This document shows, one piece after another, positions 15,767 through 24,365 of a stretch of 64,000 nt of DNA. The stretch lies in NCBI RefSeq assembly GCF_013363995.1, contig NZ_JABWGO010000017.1, positions 48,365 through 112,364 of the forward strand, read 5' to 3'. Numbering within the stretch: position 1 is the stretch's first letter; the number at the start of each line of letters is the position of its first letter. The notes under the pieces are model-generated. The model saw only the letters and a list, made by a program, of their open reading frames with translations. It had not been told where the DNA came from and searched no databases. The position numbers were made by a program, and so were the translations under genes. This stretch comes from Nonomuraea rhodomycinica. Its GTDB lineage: Bacteria; Actinomycetota; Actinomycetes; Streptosporangiales; Streptosporangiaceae.

Positions 15767-17763
15767 GACATCCGGCCGCGCGATACCCAGCAGCGCCGCG
15801 TCTGCCCCACGTCGACCACCTCCACGGCCACGAGGTCGCCGACCCGTACCGCTGGCTGGAGGACCCCGGCGCCCCCGAGACCCGCGCCTGGCAGCAGGCC
15901 CAGGACCGGCTGTGGCGCGAGCACGCCGCCACGCTGCCGCTGCGCGACCGGTTCGAGGCGCGCCTGATGGAGCTGAGCGCCGCCGGCCTGGTCACGCCGC
16001 CGCTGTGGCGCGGCGGGCGCCGCTTCCACCTGGCCCAGTCCGCGGGGCAGGAGCACCCGGTGCTGCACCTCGACGGCGAGCCGGTCCTCGACCCCTCGGC
16101 GATCGACCCGTCCGGCCTGACCACGCTCGACGGCTGGCAGCCGGACCACGACGGCCGCCTGCTCGCCTACCAGGTGTCCCGGCGCGGCGACGAGCGCGCC
16201 GACCTGCTCGTCCTCGACCTGGACAGCGGCCGGCCGGTGGACGGCCCGATCGGCGGCTGCCGCTACTCGCCCGTCGCCTGGCTGCCCGGCGGCGGCGCCT
16301 TCTACTACGTCCGCTTCCGCCAAGGCGTCTACCTGCACCGCCTCGGCGACCCGGCCGATGTGGAGGTGTTCACCCGGGGGCCCGTCGCGTACGGGCTGCA
16401 GACCAGCGGCGACGGCCGGTGGCTGACCATCACCGCGGGCACCCGGGCGGGCAACGGCGCCTGGCTGGCCGACCTGTCCGCCGGCGACCCCGCCCGGCTC
16501 GACCCGCGTCCCGTCCACGAAGCGGGACGCGAGCGGGACGCCCGCACCGAGGCGGCCGTCGGCCCCGACGGCCGCCTCTACGTCCTGACCGACCAGGACG
16601 CCCCGCGCCGCAGGCTCTGCGTCGCCGACCCGGCGCAGCCGTCGTGCTGGAAGGAGCTGGTCCCGCAGGACGGGGCGGCGGTGCTGGGCGGGTTCACGGT
16701 GCTGGACGGCGACCGGCTGCTCGTCGCCCGCACCCGCCACGCCGTCGGCGAGATCGGCGTCCACGACGCGGTCACGGGGGAACGGCTGGCGGAGGTGCCC
16801 CTGCCGGGCAGCGGCACCGTCACCGCCCTGACCTCGCGCCCGGGAGGCGGCCACGAGGCGTGGTTCGGCTACACCGACGCCGTGACGCCCGCCGAGGTCT
16901 GGCGCTACGACGCCCGCGACGGCGCCGCGACCCGCTGGGCGACCGCGCCCGGGCACGTGCCGTTCACGGAGGTGGAGAGCCGGCACGTCGAGTACACCTC
17001 GGCCGACGGCACGCGCGTCCGCATGGTGGTCTCCGCCCTGCCCGGCCGCGACGGGCCGCGGCCGGCGATCCTGACCGGGTACGGCGGGTTCGGGGTGCCG
17101 CTCACGCCCGCGTACGCCGCCGACTCGCGCGCCTGGGTGGAGGCGGGCGGCGTCCTCGCCGTGGCGCAGCTGCGCGGGGGCGGCGAGGAGGGGGAGTCCT
17201 GGCACCGCGACGGCATGCTCGGCCGCAAGCAGAACACCTTCGCCGACTTCGAGGCCGCCGCCGAGAAGCTGGTCGCCGACGGCTGGACGGAGCCGGGCCG
17301 CCTGGCGGCCTGGGGCGAGTCGAACGGCGGCCTGCTCGTCGGCGCGGCCCTGACCCGCCGCCCCGACCTGTTCGCCGCCGTGATCTGCTCGGCCGGGCTG
17401 CTCGACATGGTCCGCTACGAGCGCTCCGGCCTCGGCGCCTCCTGGGCGACGGAGTACGGCACGGCCGCCGACCCCGAGCAGCTCGCCTGGCTGCTCGGCT
17501 ACTCGCCCTATCACCACGTACGCCAGGGGGTCGCGTACCCGGCGACGCTCTTCACGGTCTCCGGCGGCGACTCACGGGTGGACCCGATGCACGCCCGCAA
17601 GATGTGCGCGGCCCTGCAGGCGGCGACGGCGGGGGAGGGGCCGGTGCTGCTGCGCCACGACCCCGACGTCGGCCACGGCGCCCGCGCGGTCAGCCGCTCC
17701 GTCGCGCTCGCCGCCGACGTCCTCGCCTTCGCCGCCGCCCACACCGGCCTCACCGCCCCCTGA
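15763..17763 (+). CDS. lanP: Prolyl oligopeptidase family (S9A) protease, probable leader peptidase
   Basis: This 666-residue serine peptidase has an N-terminal beta-propeller (about 70-400, beginning after DPYRWLEDP) and a C-terminal alpha/beta hydrolase domain. The catalytic triad is visible: Ser520 in WGESNGG, Asp603 in GGDSRVDP and His638 in DVGHGAR. No signal peptide is seen, so it acts in the cytoplasm. It is translationally coupled to lanT2. Similar proteases (FlaP of Kribbella flavida) remove class III leaders by cutting after proline. The precursor here has one leader proline, Pro12, which would be the predicted first cut. That assignment is inference. Confidence 0.88.
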   Translation: MRHPAARYPAAPRLPHVDHLHGHEVADPYRWLEDPGAPETRAWQQAQDRLWREHAATLPLRDRFEARLMELSAAGLVTPPLWRGGRRFHLAQSAGQEHPVLHLDGEPVLDPSAIDPSGLTTLDGWQPDHDGRLLAYQVSRRGDERADLLVLDLDSGRPVDGPIGGCRYSPVAWLPGGGAFYYVRFRQGVYLHRLGDPADVEVFTRGPVAYGLQTSGDGRWLTITAGTRAGNGAWLADLSAGDPARLDPRPVHEAGRERDARTEAAVGPDGRLYVLTDQDAPRRRLCVADPAQPSCWKELVPQDGAAVLGGFTVLDGDRLLVARTRHAVGEIGVHDAVTGERLAEVPLPGSGTVTALTSRPGGGHEAWFGYTDAVTPAEVWRYDARDGAATRWATAPGHVPFTEVESRHVEYTSADGTRVRMVVSALPGRDGPRPAILTGYGGFGVPLTPAYAADSRAWVEAGGVLAVAQLRGGGEEGESWHRDGMLGRKQNTFADFEAAAEKLVADGWTEPGRLAAWGESNGGLLVGAALTRRPDLFAAVICSAGLLDMVRYERSGLGASWATEYGTAADPEQLAWLLGYSPYHHVRQGVAYPATLFTVSGGDSRVDPMHARKMCAALQAATAGEGPVLLRHDPDVGHGARAVSRSVALAADVLAFAAAHTGLTAP

Positions 17764-17784
17764 GGGGTCAGGTCCCCTGCGGGG

Positions 17785-18390
17785 TCAGATCCAGCCGGAC
17801 TCGCGGGCGATGCGGATCGCGTCGATGCGGCTGCGGGCGCCCAGCTTGGAGGTGGTGCGGTGCAGGTAGTTGCGGACCGTTCCCTCCGACAGGAACAGCG
17901 ACGCCGCGATCTCCGACACCGGGGCGCCCTCGGCCGCCGCGCCGATCACGTCCAGCTCCCGGGGCGTCAGCGGCGGCTCCAGCGGTCTCATCGCGGCGAT
18001 GGCGAGCTCGGAGTCGATGACCCGCTCCCCGGCGGCCACCCGGCGGATGGCGTCGGCGAGCTGGTGCGGCGGCGCGTCCTTGGCCATGAAGCCGCGCACG
18101 TGCACGTCCAGCGCCCGCCGCAGCAGGCCGGGCGTGCCGACGCCGGTCAGGATGAGGACGCCGCAGTGCGGCAGCTCCTCGTGCAGCTCCCCGGCCGCCT
18201 CCAGGCCGTCCTTGCCGGGCAGTGAGACGTCGATGACGGCCACGTCAGCCCCGGAGGAGCGGGCGGCGGCGACGATCCTGTCCCCCCGGTCGACCTCGGC
18301 GACGACCTCGATGTCCTCCTCGTAGGCCAGCAGGGCCACGATCGCGCCGCGTACCAGATGCATGTCCTCAGCCAGCAACGTTCGGATCAA
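17785..18390 (-). CDS. lanR: NarL/LuxR-type response regulator (RamR-like)
   Basis: This 201-residue two-domain regulator is convergent with the lanthipeptide operon. The receiver domain has acidic LLAEDMH, phospho-acceptor Asp54 in AVIDVSLPG, Thr82 in LILTG and Lys104 in GFMAKD. The C-terminal LuxR helix-turn-helix reads LTPRELDVIGAAAEG and FLSEGTVRNYLHRTTSKLGA. The best start is TTG at 18388-18390 with GAGGA seven bases upstream, giving MIRTLLAEDMHL; longer frames add unrelated residues. RamR plays this role in the SapB cluster. Here a kinase gene at 7842 offers a plausible partner. A short AGGGG/CCCCT hairpin lies between this stop and the protease stop. Confidence 0.88.
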   Translation of the reverse strand: MIRTLLAEDMHLVRGAIVALLAYEEDIEVVAEVDRGDRIVAAARSSGADVAVIDVSLPGKDGLEAAGELHEELPHCGVLILTGVGTPGLLRRALDVHVRGFMAKDAPPHQLADAIRRVAAGERVIDSELAIAAMRPLEPPLTPRELDVIGAAAEGAPVSEIAASLFLSEGTVRNYLHRTTSKLGARSRIDAIRIARESGWI

Positions 18391-18602
18391 CGTTTGTCCT
18401 CGCGGTCGGCCAGCAAGACCTTTCCGGTTCTGAGGGCAGCCCTGACACTCGCGGGCGCGGTGTGTCAGGGAGCCGTCACCGCGAGTCTCTGCCCAGTTAC
18501 GGCGGAAGCATGCTAGAGCGCCGGAAATTCCTGCATTTCTTCGCGCGAGCGGATCGCCGTTTGCGATCTTGGCCTGTGGCTGTGCCGCTAGCGTGGAGCA
18601 GG

Positions 18603-19133
18603 GTGCGCACCCCACCTCCACTGATCCCCGCGCTCGCACTCGCGCTGGGCCTGGCGGCGTGCACCCCCGCCGCCGCTCCCACGCTCACCCCGGCTCCCCC
18701 TTCGCCGAGCTTCTCACCGGCCGCGAAGGTTTTCACGCCCGATCCGGCCATCACCTGCGCCCGGTGGGACGGCGGGGCGACCGCGCCTCCGCTCATGACG
18801 GCGGGGGAGGGGTGGCGCATGGCGGTGGCGTTCACCGACGGCTATCCCGCCGACGTGGCCGCGACGCGGGACGGACAGGTCCGGGTGGTCGGCCACCGCC
18901 AGAAGGACTGCGCCGGGGTCCTTCCGGACTCCTCCGCCGGTGCGGTGTGGCGGTACGACGGCCGGGCGTGGGGGTCGGTGCCCTGGCCTGCCTGCGCCGT
19001 GGAGCTGGAGCGGGTCCTGACCACGCGGGAGGGCGCCGTGTGGGTGTTCGGCACCGGCGGGCTCCGGCTCAGGAAAGGACCCGCGATCGTCCGGTGGGCG
19101 GCCGGTCCTCCCGCGGACACGCGCTCGGGATGA
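18603..19133 (+). CDS. Lipoprotein, N-terminal part of a frameshifted gene
   Basis: This secreted lipoprotein begins VRTPPPLIPALALALGLAAC, a signal peptide ending in a lipobox (LAAC), followed by a Pro/Ala/Ser-rich linker. A beta-propeller-like region follows, with VWRYDGRAWGSVPWP and GAVWVFGTG. The GTG start has GGAG four bases upstream. Translation ends at 19131-19133 in ADTRSG. The propeller pattern then continues in another frame from 19130, so the gene looks split by a frameshift. Alternatively it could be two overlapping, coupled genes. Its role is unknown; such lipoproteins face the outside of the membrane. Confidence 0.6.
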   Translation: MRTPPPLIPALALALGLAACTPAAAPTLTPAPPSPSFSPAAKVFTPDPAITCARWDGGATAPPLMTAGEGWRMAVAFTDGYPADVAATRDGQVRVVGHRQKDCAGVLPDSSAGAVWRYDGRAWGSVPWPACAVELERVLTTREGAVWVFGTGGLRLRKGPAIVRWAAGPPADTRSG

Positions 19134-19543
19134 CGCCGGACCTGGTCGGCGTCCTGGGACCGGACGACGCCTGGGCGGCGGGCCACGTCAGCTCCGACAT
19201 CCAAAAGCCCGGCTGTACACCCCACAAGGGGGACCCTTACTGCGCCCAGGGGCGGCTGCTGATCCTGCACTGGAACGGCACCGCGTGGTCGCAGCGGCTC
19301 GGCAAGCTGCTGGAGTGGCGTACCGGCGACCGGATGGTCCCTGACGGGAGCGGGGGGATGTGGCTCCCGGAGGCGGACGGCAACGAGCTGACGCACCTGA
19401 CGCGGGGGCGCCTGATCCCCGTGAGGCTCCCCGGCGGCCTGCAGCACCTGACGGCCATCACCACGCAGCCCGGCTCCACCCGGACCTGGCTGCTGGGGCG
19501 GACCGGCTCCCCGGACAGCTCGGTGCTCTGGTCCACCGGATGA
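19130..19543 (+). CDS. C-terminal part of the frameshifted beta-propeller lipoprotein
   Basis: Starting at an ATG that overlaps the preceding TGA (ATGA), this frame reads MTPDLVGVLGPDDAWAAGHV, then LLILHWNGTAWSQRLG, GSGGMWLPEADG and TWLLGRTG. These are propeller-blade motifs continuing the pattern of the previous segment, and the 137 residues have no signal peptide of their own. The simplest reading is one lipoprotein of about 310 residues broken near 19110-19130, either a true mutation or an assembly error. Coupled translation of two pieces is a less likely alternative. Confidence 0.55.
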   Translation: MTPDLVGVLGPDDAWAAGHVSSDIQKPGCTPHKGDPYCAQGRLLILHWNGTAWSQRLGKLLEWRTGDRMVPDGSGGMWLPEADGNELTHLTRGRLIPVRLPGGLQHLTAITTQPGSTRTWLLGRTGSPDSSVLWSTG

Positions 19544-19600
19544 CGTACGGCTCCTCGTCTCCCCTCCTCTTCGCGTCCGGGATGGGGGATGCTGGCGCTC

Positions 19601-20092
19601 ATGGAACCTCGCGTGCGCCCCCTCCCGCCCGAGCAGTGGGACGACTTCCAGCGGGACAACCCCCAGAACGTCTTCACCACGCTCGGCCGCCACCCCAGGC
19701 TCTACCGCGCGTGGCTCGGCTTCGGCAGCGTCCTGCTGTACGGCACGCTGCCCGCGCGCGAGCGCGAACTGGCCATCCTGCGCACCGCGCACCGCCACGG
19801 CAGCGCCTACGAGTGGGCCCACCACACGCGCATCGGCCGCGAGGCCGGGCTGACCGACCAGGAGATCGACGCCGTACGGCGCGACGACGCGGACTGGCCG
19901 CCCGGCGACCGGCTGGTGCTGCGGACGGCCGACGAGCTGCACGCCACCGGCGACCTGAGCGACGCCACCTGGGCCGCCCTGTGCGAGCGCTACGACGAGA
20001 CGGAGCGGATCGAGCTGGTGATGCTCATCGCCCACTACGGCATGCTCGCCACGGTGCTCGCCACGCTGAGAGTGCCCCTGGAGGACGCCTAA
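19601..20092 (+). CDS. Carboxymuconolactone decarboxylase family protein
   Basis: This 163-residue all-helical protein belongs to the CMD/AhpD superfamily. The core reads LPARERELAILRTAHRHGSAYEWAHH followed by REAGLTDQEIDAVR, the usual proton-relay region. It lacks the CxxC of AhpD peroxidase partners, so it is closer to the decarboxylase-like or unknown members. A second ATG at 19589, 12 nt upstream, is possible; neither has a strong ribosome site. The stop overlaps the convergent alcohol dehydrogenase stop by 4 nt. The function is not predictable beyond the fold. Confidence 0.8.
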   Translation: MEPRVRPLPPEQWDDFQRDNPQNVFTTLGRHPRLYRAWLGFGSVLLYGTLPARERELAILRTAHRHGSAYEWAHHTRIGREAGLTDQEIDAVRRDDADWPPGDRLVLRTADELHATGDLSDATWAALCERYDETERIELVMLIAHYGMLATVLATLRVPLEDA

Positions 20093-21120
20093 CCGCCGGG
20101 GACGATCATCGTCACCCCCGGCACCGAGCCGATCGAGGCCAGCGCCTTGCCCGCGTCGGCCAGCCCGATCGTCCGCGTGACGAGCTGGTCCGGGTGCAGG
20201 ATCCCGGCCCGGATCAGCTCCAGCATCGGCGGGTAGGCGTGCGCCGCCATCCCGTGGCTGCCCAGCAGCCGCAGCTCCTGCGCGATGACGCGGCTCATCG
20301 GCACCGGCGTCGCCTCTCCCGGCAGCAGCCCCACCTGCACGTGCCGGCCGCGGCGGCGCAGGCTCTCGACGGAGGCCGCGCACGTGCGCGGGCTGCCCAG
20401 CGCGTCGATCGACACGTGCGCGCCGCCCCGCGTCAGCTCCCGCACCTGGGCGCCGGCGTCGCCCGCGGACCCGTCCACGAAGTGCGTCGCGCCCGCCCGC
20501 TCGGCCAGGTGCAGCGCGTCGGCGCTGATGTCGACGGCCACCACCCGCGCGCCCGCCGCCGAGGCGATCATCACCGCGGACAGTCCCACGCCGCCGCACC
20601 CGTGGACGGCCACCCACTCGCCCGGCCGCACCTCGCTCACCTGGGCGACGGCGCGGAACGCGGTGGCGAAGCGGCAGCCCAGCCCGGCGGCCGTGGTGTA
20701 GGCCATCTCCTCGGGAAGGGCGATGAGGTTGACGTCGGCGTGGTCCACGGCCACGTACTCGGCGAACGAGCCCCAGTGGGTGAAGCCCGGCTGCGTCTGC
20801 CGTTCGCACACCTGCTGCTCGCCGGCGGCGCAGGCCGTACAGGTGCCGCAGGCGCACACGAACGGGACGGTCACCCGGGCGCCCGGCAGCCACCCGCGCA
20901 CCTCGGAGCCGACCGCCTCGACCACGCCCGCGAGCTCGTGGCCGGGCACGTGCGGCAGGGCCCGGATGTCGGGATCGTGTCCTTGCCAGCCGTGCCAGTC
21001 GCTTCGGCAAAGGCCCGTGGCGTGCACGCGGATCACCGCGCCGTGCGGCGCGGGGGTGGGGTCGGGCAGGTCGCGGAGGTCGAGCTCTCCGCCGAACAGG
21101 TCAAACGCAACGGCTCGCAT
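20089..21120 (-). CDS. Zinc-dependent alcohol dehydrogenase (MDR family)
   Basis: This 343-residue medium-chain dehydrogenase has catalytic zinc ligands in TGLCRSDWHG and PHVPGHELAG. Structural zinc is supplied by the cysteine cluster CACGTCTACAAGEQQVC. The NAD(P) Rossmann fold is marked by VAVHGCGGVGLSAVMIA. Residues and length fit the ADH/YdjJ-like subgroup that oxidises primary alcohols or aldehydes, with the physiological substrate unknown. It converges with the CMD-family gene. The ATG at 21118-21120 opens MRAVAFDLFGGEL, a standard N-terminus for the family. Confidence 0.92.
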   Translation of the reverse strand: MRAVAFDLFGGELDLRDLPDPTPAPHGAVIRVHATGLCRSDWHGWQGHDPDIRALPHVPGHELAGVVEAVGSEVRGWLPGARVTVPFVCACGTCTACAAGEQQVCERQTQPGFTHWGSFAEYVAVDHADVNLIALPEEMAYTTAAGLGCRFATAFRAVAQVSEVRPGEWVAVHGCGGVGLSAVMIASAAGARVVAVDISADALHLAERAGATHFVDGSAGDAGAQVRELTRGGAHVSIDALGSPRTCAASVESLRRRGRHVQVGLLPGEATPVPMSRVIAQELRLLGSHGMAAHAYPPMLELIRAGILHPDQLVTRTIGLADAGKALASIGSVPGVTMIVPGG

Positions 21121-21162
21121 CTCATGAGCTTAGGGTCAGGCGCGGCGGCCGGCGCAAGGCTC

Positions 21163-22029
21163 TCACCCCGCGTTCCACCCGGCGCTCCCCGAGGCGACGA
21201 TGAGACGGCGCAGCTCGCGCAGGGCCTGGTGCGAGGGCGAGCCCGGCTCGGTGGTGTAGATGACCAGGCGCAGGTCGTCGCGGTCGGGCACGGGCAGCAC
21301 CAGGCAGGTCGCCTCGATGTCGCCCACGAGCGGATGATGGATCACCTTGCGCTGCTCGCGGCGCACCTGCACCTCGTGCCGGTCCCACAGCGCGGCGAAC
21401 TGCGGGCTGAGTGCGAGCATCTCCGCGACCAGCGCCCGGATCCCGGCGTCGGCGGGGTAGCGGCCCGCGGCGGCACGCAGGTCGGCGACGGCGGCGCGGG
21501 CGAAGCGGCTCTTCTCCTCGTCGGCGAGGTGGTCGGCGAGGTCGGGCGCGCCGAAGACCCAGCGGATGGCGTTGGGCTGCTCCGGGCCCGGGCTGTCGAG
21601 GCCCTGCATGACGGCCCTCGCCATCGGGTTCCAGGCGAGGAAGTCGTACTTGGCGTCGAGCACGAACGCCGGCGCCTCCTCCAGGAAGTGGATGAGGTGC
21701 AGGATGCTGGCCGGCACGTCACCCCGGATCCGGCCGGTGGCGCCCGGCTGCTCCAGCGCCTGACCGGCCAGGTGGAACAGGTGCGCCCGCTCGTCCTGGC
21801 TGAGCATGAGAGCGCGGGCCAGCGCGTTGAGCACCTGCCGCGACGGGTGCGGCCCGCGGGCCTGCTCCAGCCGGATGTAGTAGTCGACCGACATGCCGGC
21901 GAGCTGGGCGACCTCCTGCCGCCGCAGGCCCGGTGTGCGGCGGCGCTCGCCTTCCGGCAGGCCGGCCTCGCGCGGGGCCAGGCGGGCGCGGCGGGAGCGG
22001 AGGAACTCGGCGAGCTGGTCACGGTCCAT
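21163..22029 (-). CDS. MmyB-type XRE transcriptional regulator
   Basis: This 288-residue regulator has an N-terminal helix-turn-helix (TPGLRRQEVAQLAGMSVDYY) and a PAS-like MmyB ligand-binding domain (FVLDAKYDFLAWNPMARAV). It is divergent from an SDR gene across about 112 bp, a very common actinobacterial pair in which the regulator controls the reductase. The chosen ATG at 22029 gives MDRDQLAEFLRSRR. A GGAGG sits only one base before it, so initiation may be weak or leaderless. The decayed copy at 994-1197 is from the same family. Confidence 0.9.
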   Translation of the reverse strand: MDRDQLAEFLRSRRARLAPREAGLPEGERRRTPGLRRQEVAQLAGMSVDYYIRLEQARGPHPSRQVLNALARALMLSQDERAHLFHLAGQALEQPGATGRIRGDVPASILHLIHFLEEAPAFVLDAKYDFLAWNPMARAVMQGLDSPGPEQPNAIRWVFGAPDLADHLADEEKSRFARAAVADLRAAAGRYPADAGIRALVAEMLALSPQFAALWDRHEVQVRREQRKVIHHPLVGDIEATCLVLPVPDRDDLRLVIYTTEPGSPSHQALRELRRLIVASGSAGWNAG

Positions 22030-22141
22030 GCCTCCATCATCGCGGCATCGTCGCGGCCGGGCCGCCCGCGTGGGTGGTACCGCCGATCCCAGCCTCAGGA
22101 GGTCTCTCCCGCTCCGCCCGGCGCTCCCCGACGGTGGGGGC

Positions 22142-22855
22142 ATGACGACGACAGCCCTCATCACGGGTGCCAACAAGGGAATCGGCTTCGAGACCGCGCG
22201 CCAGCTCGCCGAGCGCGGCGTCACCGCGATCGTCGGGGCGCGCGACGAGGAGCGCGGGCGGGCCGCCGCCGAGCGGCTCGGCCAGCCGTACGTGCGGCTC
22301 GACGTGACCGACGAGGAGAGCGTGCAGGCCGCGGCCAAGTGGATCGAGCACGAGTACGGCCGGTTGGACGTCCTGGTGAACAACGCCGCGACCGCCGGCG
22401 GCTGGCCGCCCGAGCCGGCGCCCAGCGCCACGACGGCGGCGGCCTTGCGCGAGGTGTACGAGACCAACGTCTTCGGCGTGGTCACGGTGACCAACGCCAT
22501 GCTGCCGCTGCTGCGCCGGTCGGAAGCGGGCCGGATCGTGAACCTGTCGAGCGAGCTGGGCTCCATCAGCCTGGCCCTCGACCCGGACACCCCGTTCTGG
22601 GAGAACAACCTCCTGGCCTACAACTCCTCCAAGACCGCGCTCAACATGGTGACCGCCTCCTACGCCAAGGAGCTGCGCGACACCCCGATCAAGGTCAACG
22701 CGTGCAGCCCCGGCTACTGCGCGACCGACCTCAACGGCCACACCGGCTTCCGCACGGCCGAGCAGGGGGCGGTGATCGCGGTGCGCCTGGCCACGCTCGG
22801 CGCCGACGGCCCGACCGGCGCCTTCCTGTCCGAGGACGGCCCCCTGAGCTGGTAG
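22142..22855 (+). CDS. Short-chain dehydrogenase/reductase
   Basis: This 237-residue classical SDR has the cofactor motif LITGANKGIGFETARQLAERG, the NNAA motif in VLVNNAATAGG, catalytic Ser in IVNLSSELGS and the YxxxK motif in LAYNSSKTALN. It resembles carbonyl reductase-like SDRs that sit beside MmyB regulators. The intergenic region contains the near-palindrome GGTGGTACCGCC (about 22072-22083), a plausible site for the regulator. It is NADPH-dependent by family; the substrate is unknown. Confidence 0.92.
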   Translation: MTTTALITGANKGIGFETARQLAERGVTAIVGARDEERGRAAAERLGQPYVRLDVTDEESVQAAAKWIEHEYGRLDVLVNNAATAGGWPPEPAPSATTAAALREVYETNVFGVVTVTNAMLPLLRRSEAGRIVNLSSELGSISLALDPDTPFWENNLLAYNSSKTALNMVTASYAKELRDTPIKVNACSPGYCATDLNGHTGFRTAEQGAVIAVRLATLGADGPTGAFLSEDGPLSW

Positions 22856-22890
22856 GTGTGGCCGCCCTCTGTCCGGACAGTAAGGGGGGC

Positions 22891-24300
22891 ATGGGACAGG
22901 ATCTGGACAAGGAGCGCTTCACCGAGGCCGAGTACACCGCGTTCGGCGAGCGGCTGCGGGAACAGCTCGGCACGCTGCGCGGGCTGCTGGACCGGCCGGG
23001 GTTCGGCGCGGGCCCCACGACCATCGGCGCGGAGCTGGAGCTGGTCCTGATCGACGCGAACGGCCGGCCGCTGCCGCGCAACGAGGAGACGCTGCGCGTG
23101 CTCGGCGACCCTCGCGTGGTGCTGGAGCTGGGCCGCTACAACCTGGAGGTCAACCTCACGCCGCTGCCGCTGGCCGGCCGGCCGTTCGAGGAGCTCGGCG
23201 GCGAGGTGCAAGAGGCGCTGGCCAAGGTGGACGCGGCGGCCGGGGCCGCGGGGCCGGGCGCGGGGGCGGTGCCGATCGGCATCCTGCCCACGCTCGGCAC
23301 CGAGGACTTCACCCAGGACGCGATGAGCGACCAGAGGCGGTACCGGGCCATGAGCCGCGGCTTTCGCCGGCTGCGGCTGGAACCGTTCCTCGTCAAGATC
23401 GACGATCTGGAGCTGGCGGTGTCGGACGTGCTCCTGGAGGCGGCCAACACCTCCTGGCAGGTCCACCTGCGCACCCCGCCCGAGCGGTTCGCCCGGGTGT
23501 TCAACGCCGCCCAGCTCGCGATCGGGCCGGTGCTCGCGGTGTGCGGCAACTCGCCGTCGTTCCTCGGCCGGCGGTTGTGGGAGGAGACGCGGATCCCGCT
23601 CATGGAGGAGGCGGCCGACGACCGCGACATCGAGCGCCGCGAGCGCCGCGACGGCCGGGTCACGTTCGGGTCGGACTGGGTGCGTGAGGGGGCGTACGAG
23701 CTGTTCGAGAGGTACGTCCGCGACTACGCCCCGATCATGCCCGAGCTGCGCGACAGCGACGACCCGCTGGACGTGCCCGAGCTGCGGCTGCACCAGGGCA
23801 CGGTCTGGCAGTGGAACCGGCCGGTCTACGACCCGGCCGGCGGCGGTCACCTGCGGGTCGAGATGCGCGCCCTGCCCGCCGGGCCGTCGTGCGCGGACAT
23901 GACGGCCAACGCGGCGTTCCTCATCGGGCTCACGCTGGCCGAGGCCGAGCGCGACCTGACCGGCTACCGCTTCGCCGAGACGTACCAGAACTTCTACCGG
24001 GCGGCCATGAACGGCCTGGACGCGAAGCTGTCCTGGCCGGGCAGGGACGGCGAGCTGGACGCGGCCGACCTCGTGCTGAGCCTGCTGCCGGAGGCGCGCG
24101 CGGCGCTGCTGGCCGCCGGGGTGGTGCCGGACGACGTGGACGCGGCGCTCGGCGTCGTCGAGCAGCGGACCCGGCTGCGCCGCACCGGCTCGACCTGGCA
24201 GCGGGAGGCGCTGGCGCGGCTCGGCGGCGACCGCGAGCGGCTCGTGCGCGAGTACCACGAGAACGCGCTGTCGGGGCTTCCCGTTCACATGTGGCGATAG
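22891..24300 (+). CDS. Glutamate-cysteine ligase-like (GCS2 family) enzyme
   Basis: This 469-residue ATP-dependent carboxylate-amine ligase is related to GCS2/YbdK enzymes. The opening FGAGPTTIGAELELVLID is the conserved acidic substrate/metal motif. RYNLEVNLTPLPL, NTSWQVHLRTP, HQGTVWQWNRPVYD and GGHLRVEMRALPAGPS follow in family order. The ATG at 22891 is preceded by AAGGGGGGC. In actinomycetes, which mostly use mycothiol, such proteins make gamma-glutamyl or related peptides of unclear role, so a specific product should not be assumed. It follows the SDR gene by 35 bp in the same direction. Confidence 0.85.
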   Translation: MGQDLDKERFTEAEYTAFGERLREQLGTLRGLLDRPGFGAGPTTIGAELELVLIDANGRPLPRNEETLRVLGDPRVVLELGRYNLEVNLTPLPLAGRPFEELGGEVQEALAKVDAAAGAAGPGAGAVPIGILPTLGTEDFTQDAMSDQRRYRAMSRGFRRLRLEPFLVKIDDLELAVSDVLLEAANTSWQVHLRTPPERFARVFNAAQLAIGPVLAVCGNSPSFLGRRLWEETRIPLMEEAADDRDIERRERRDGRVTFGSDWVREGAYELFERYVRDYAPIMPELRDSDDPLDVPELRLHQGTVWQWNRPVYDPAGGGHLRVEMRALPAGPSCADMTANAAFLIGLTLAEAERDLTGYRFAETYQNFYRAAMNGLDAKLSWPGRDGELDAADLVLSLLPEARAALLAAGVVPDDVDAALGVVEQRTRLRRTGSTWQREALARLGGDRERLVREYHENALSGLPVHMWR

Positions 24301-24365
24301 TCGCAACAATCCCGGCGCTCTGCCCGTCAAACTGATCACATTGGACGGAACGGGGAGAGGATCAC

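Noticed and set aside
19360..22890. Very long plus-strand open frame running into the GCS2-like gene
   Set aside because: Only 22891-24300 has family motifs and a ribosome site. The upstream 1170 codons are Arg/Pro/Ala-rich antisense readings of the alcohol dehydrogenase and XRE genes, as expected from third-position GC bias.
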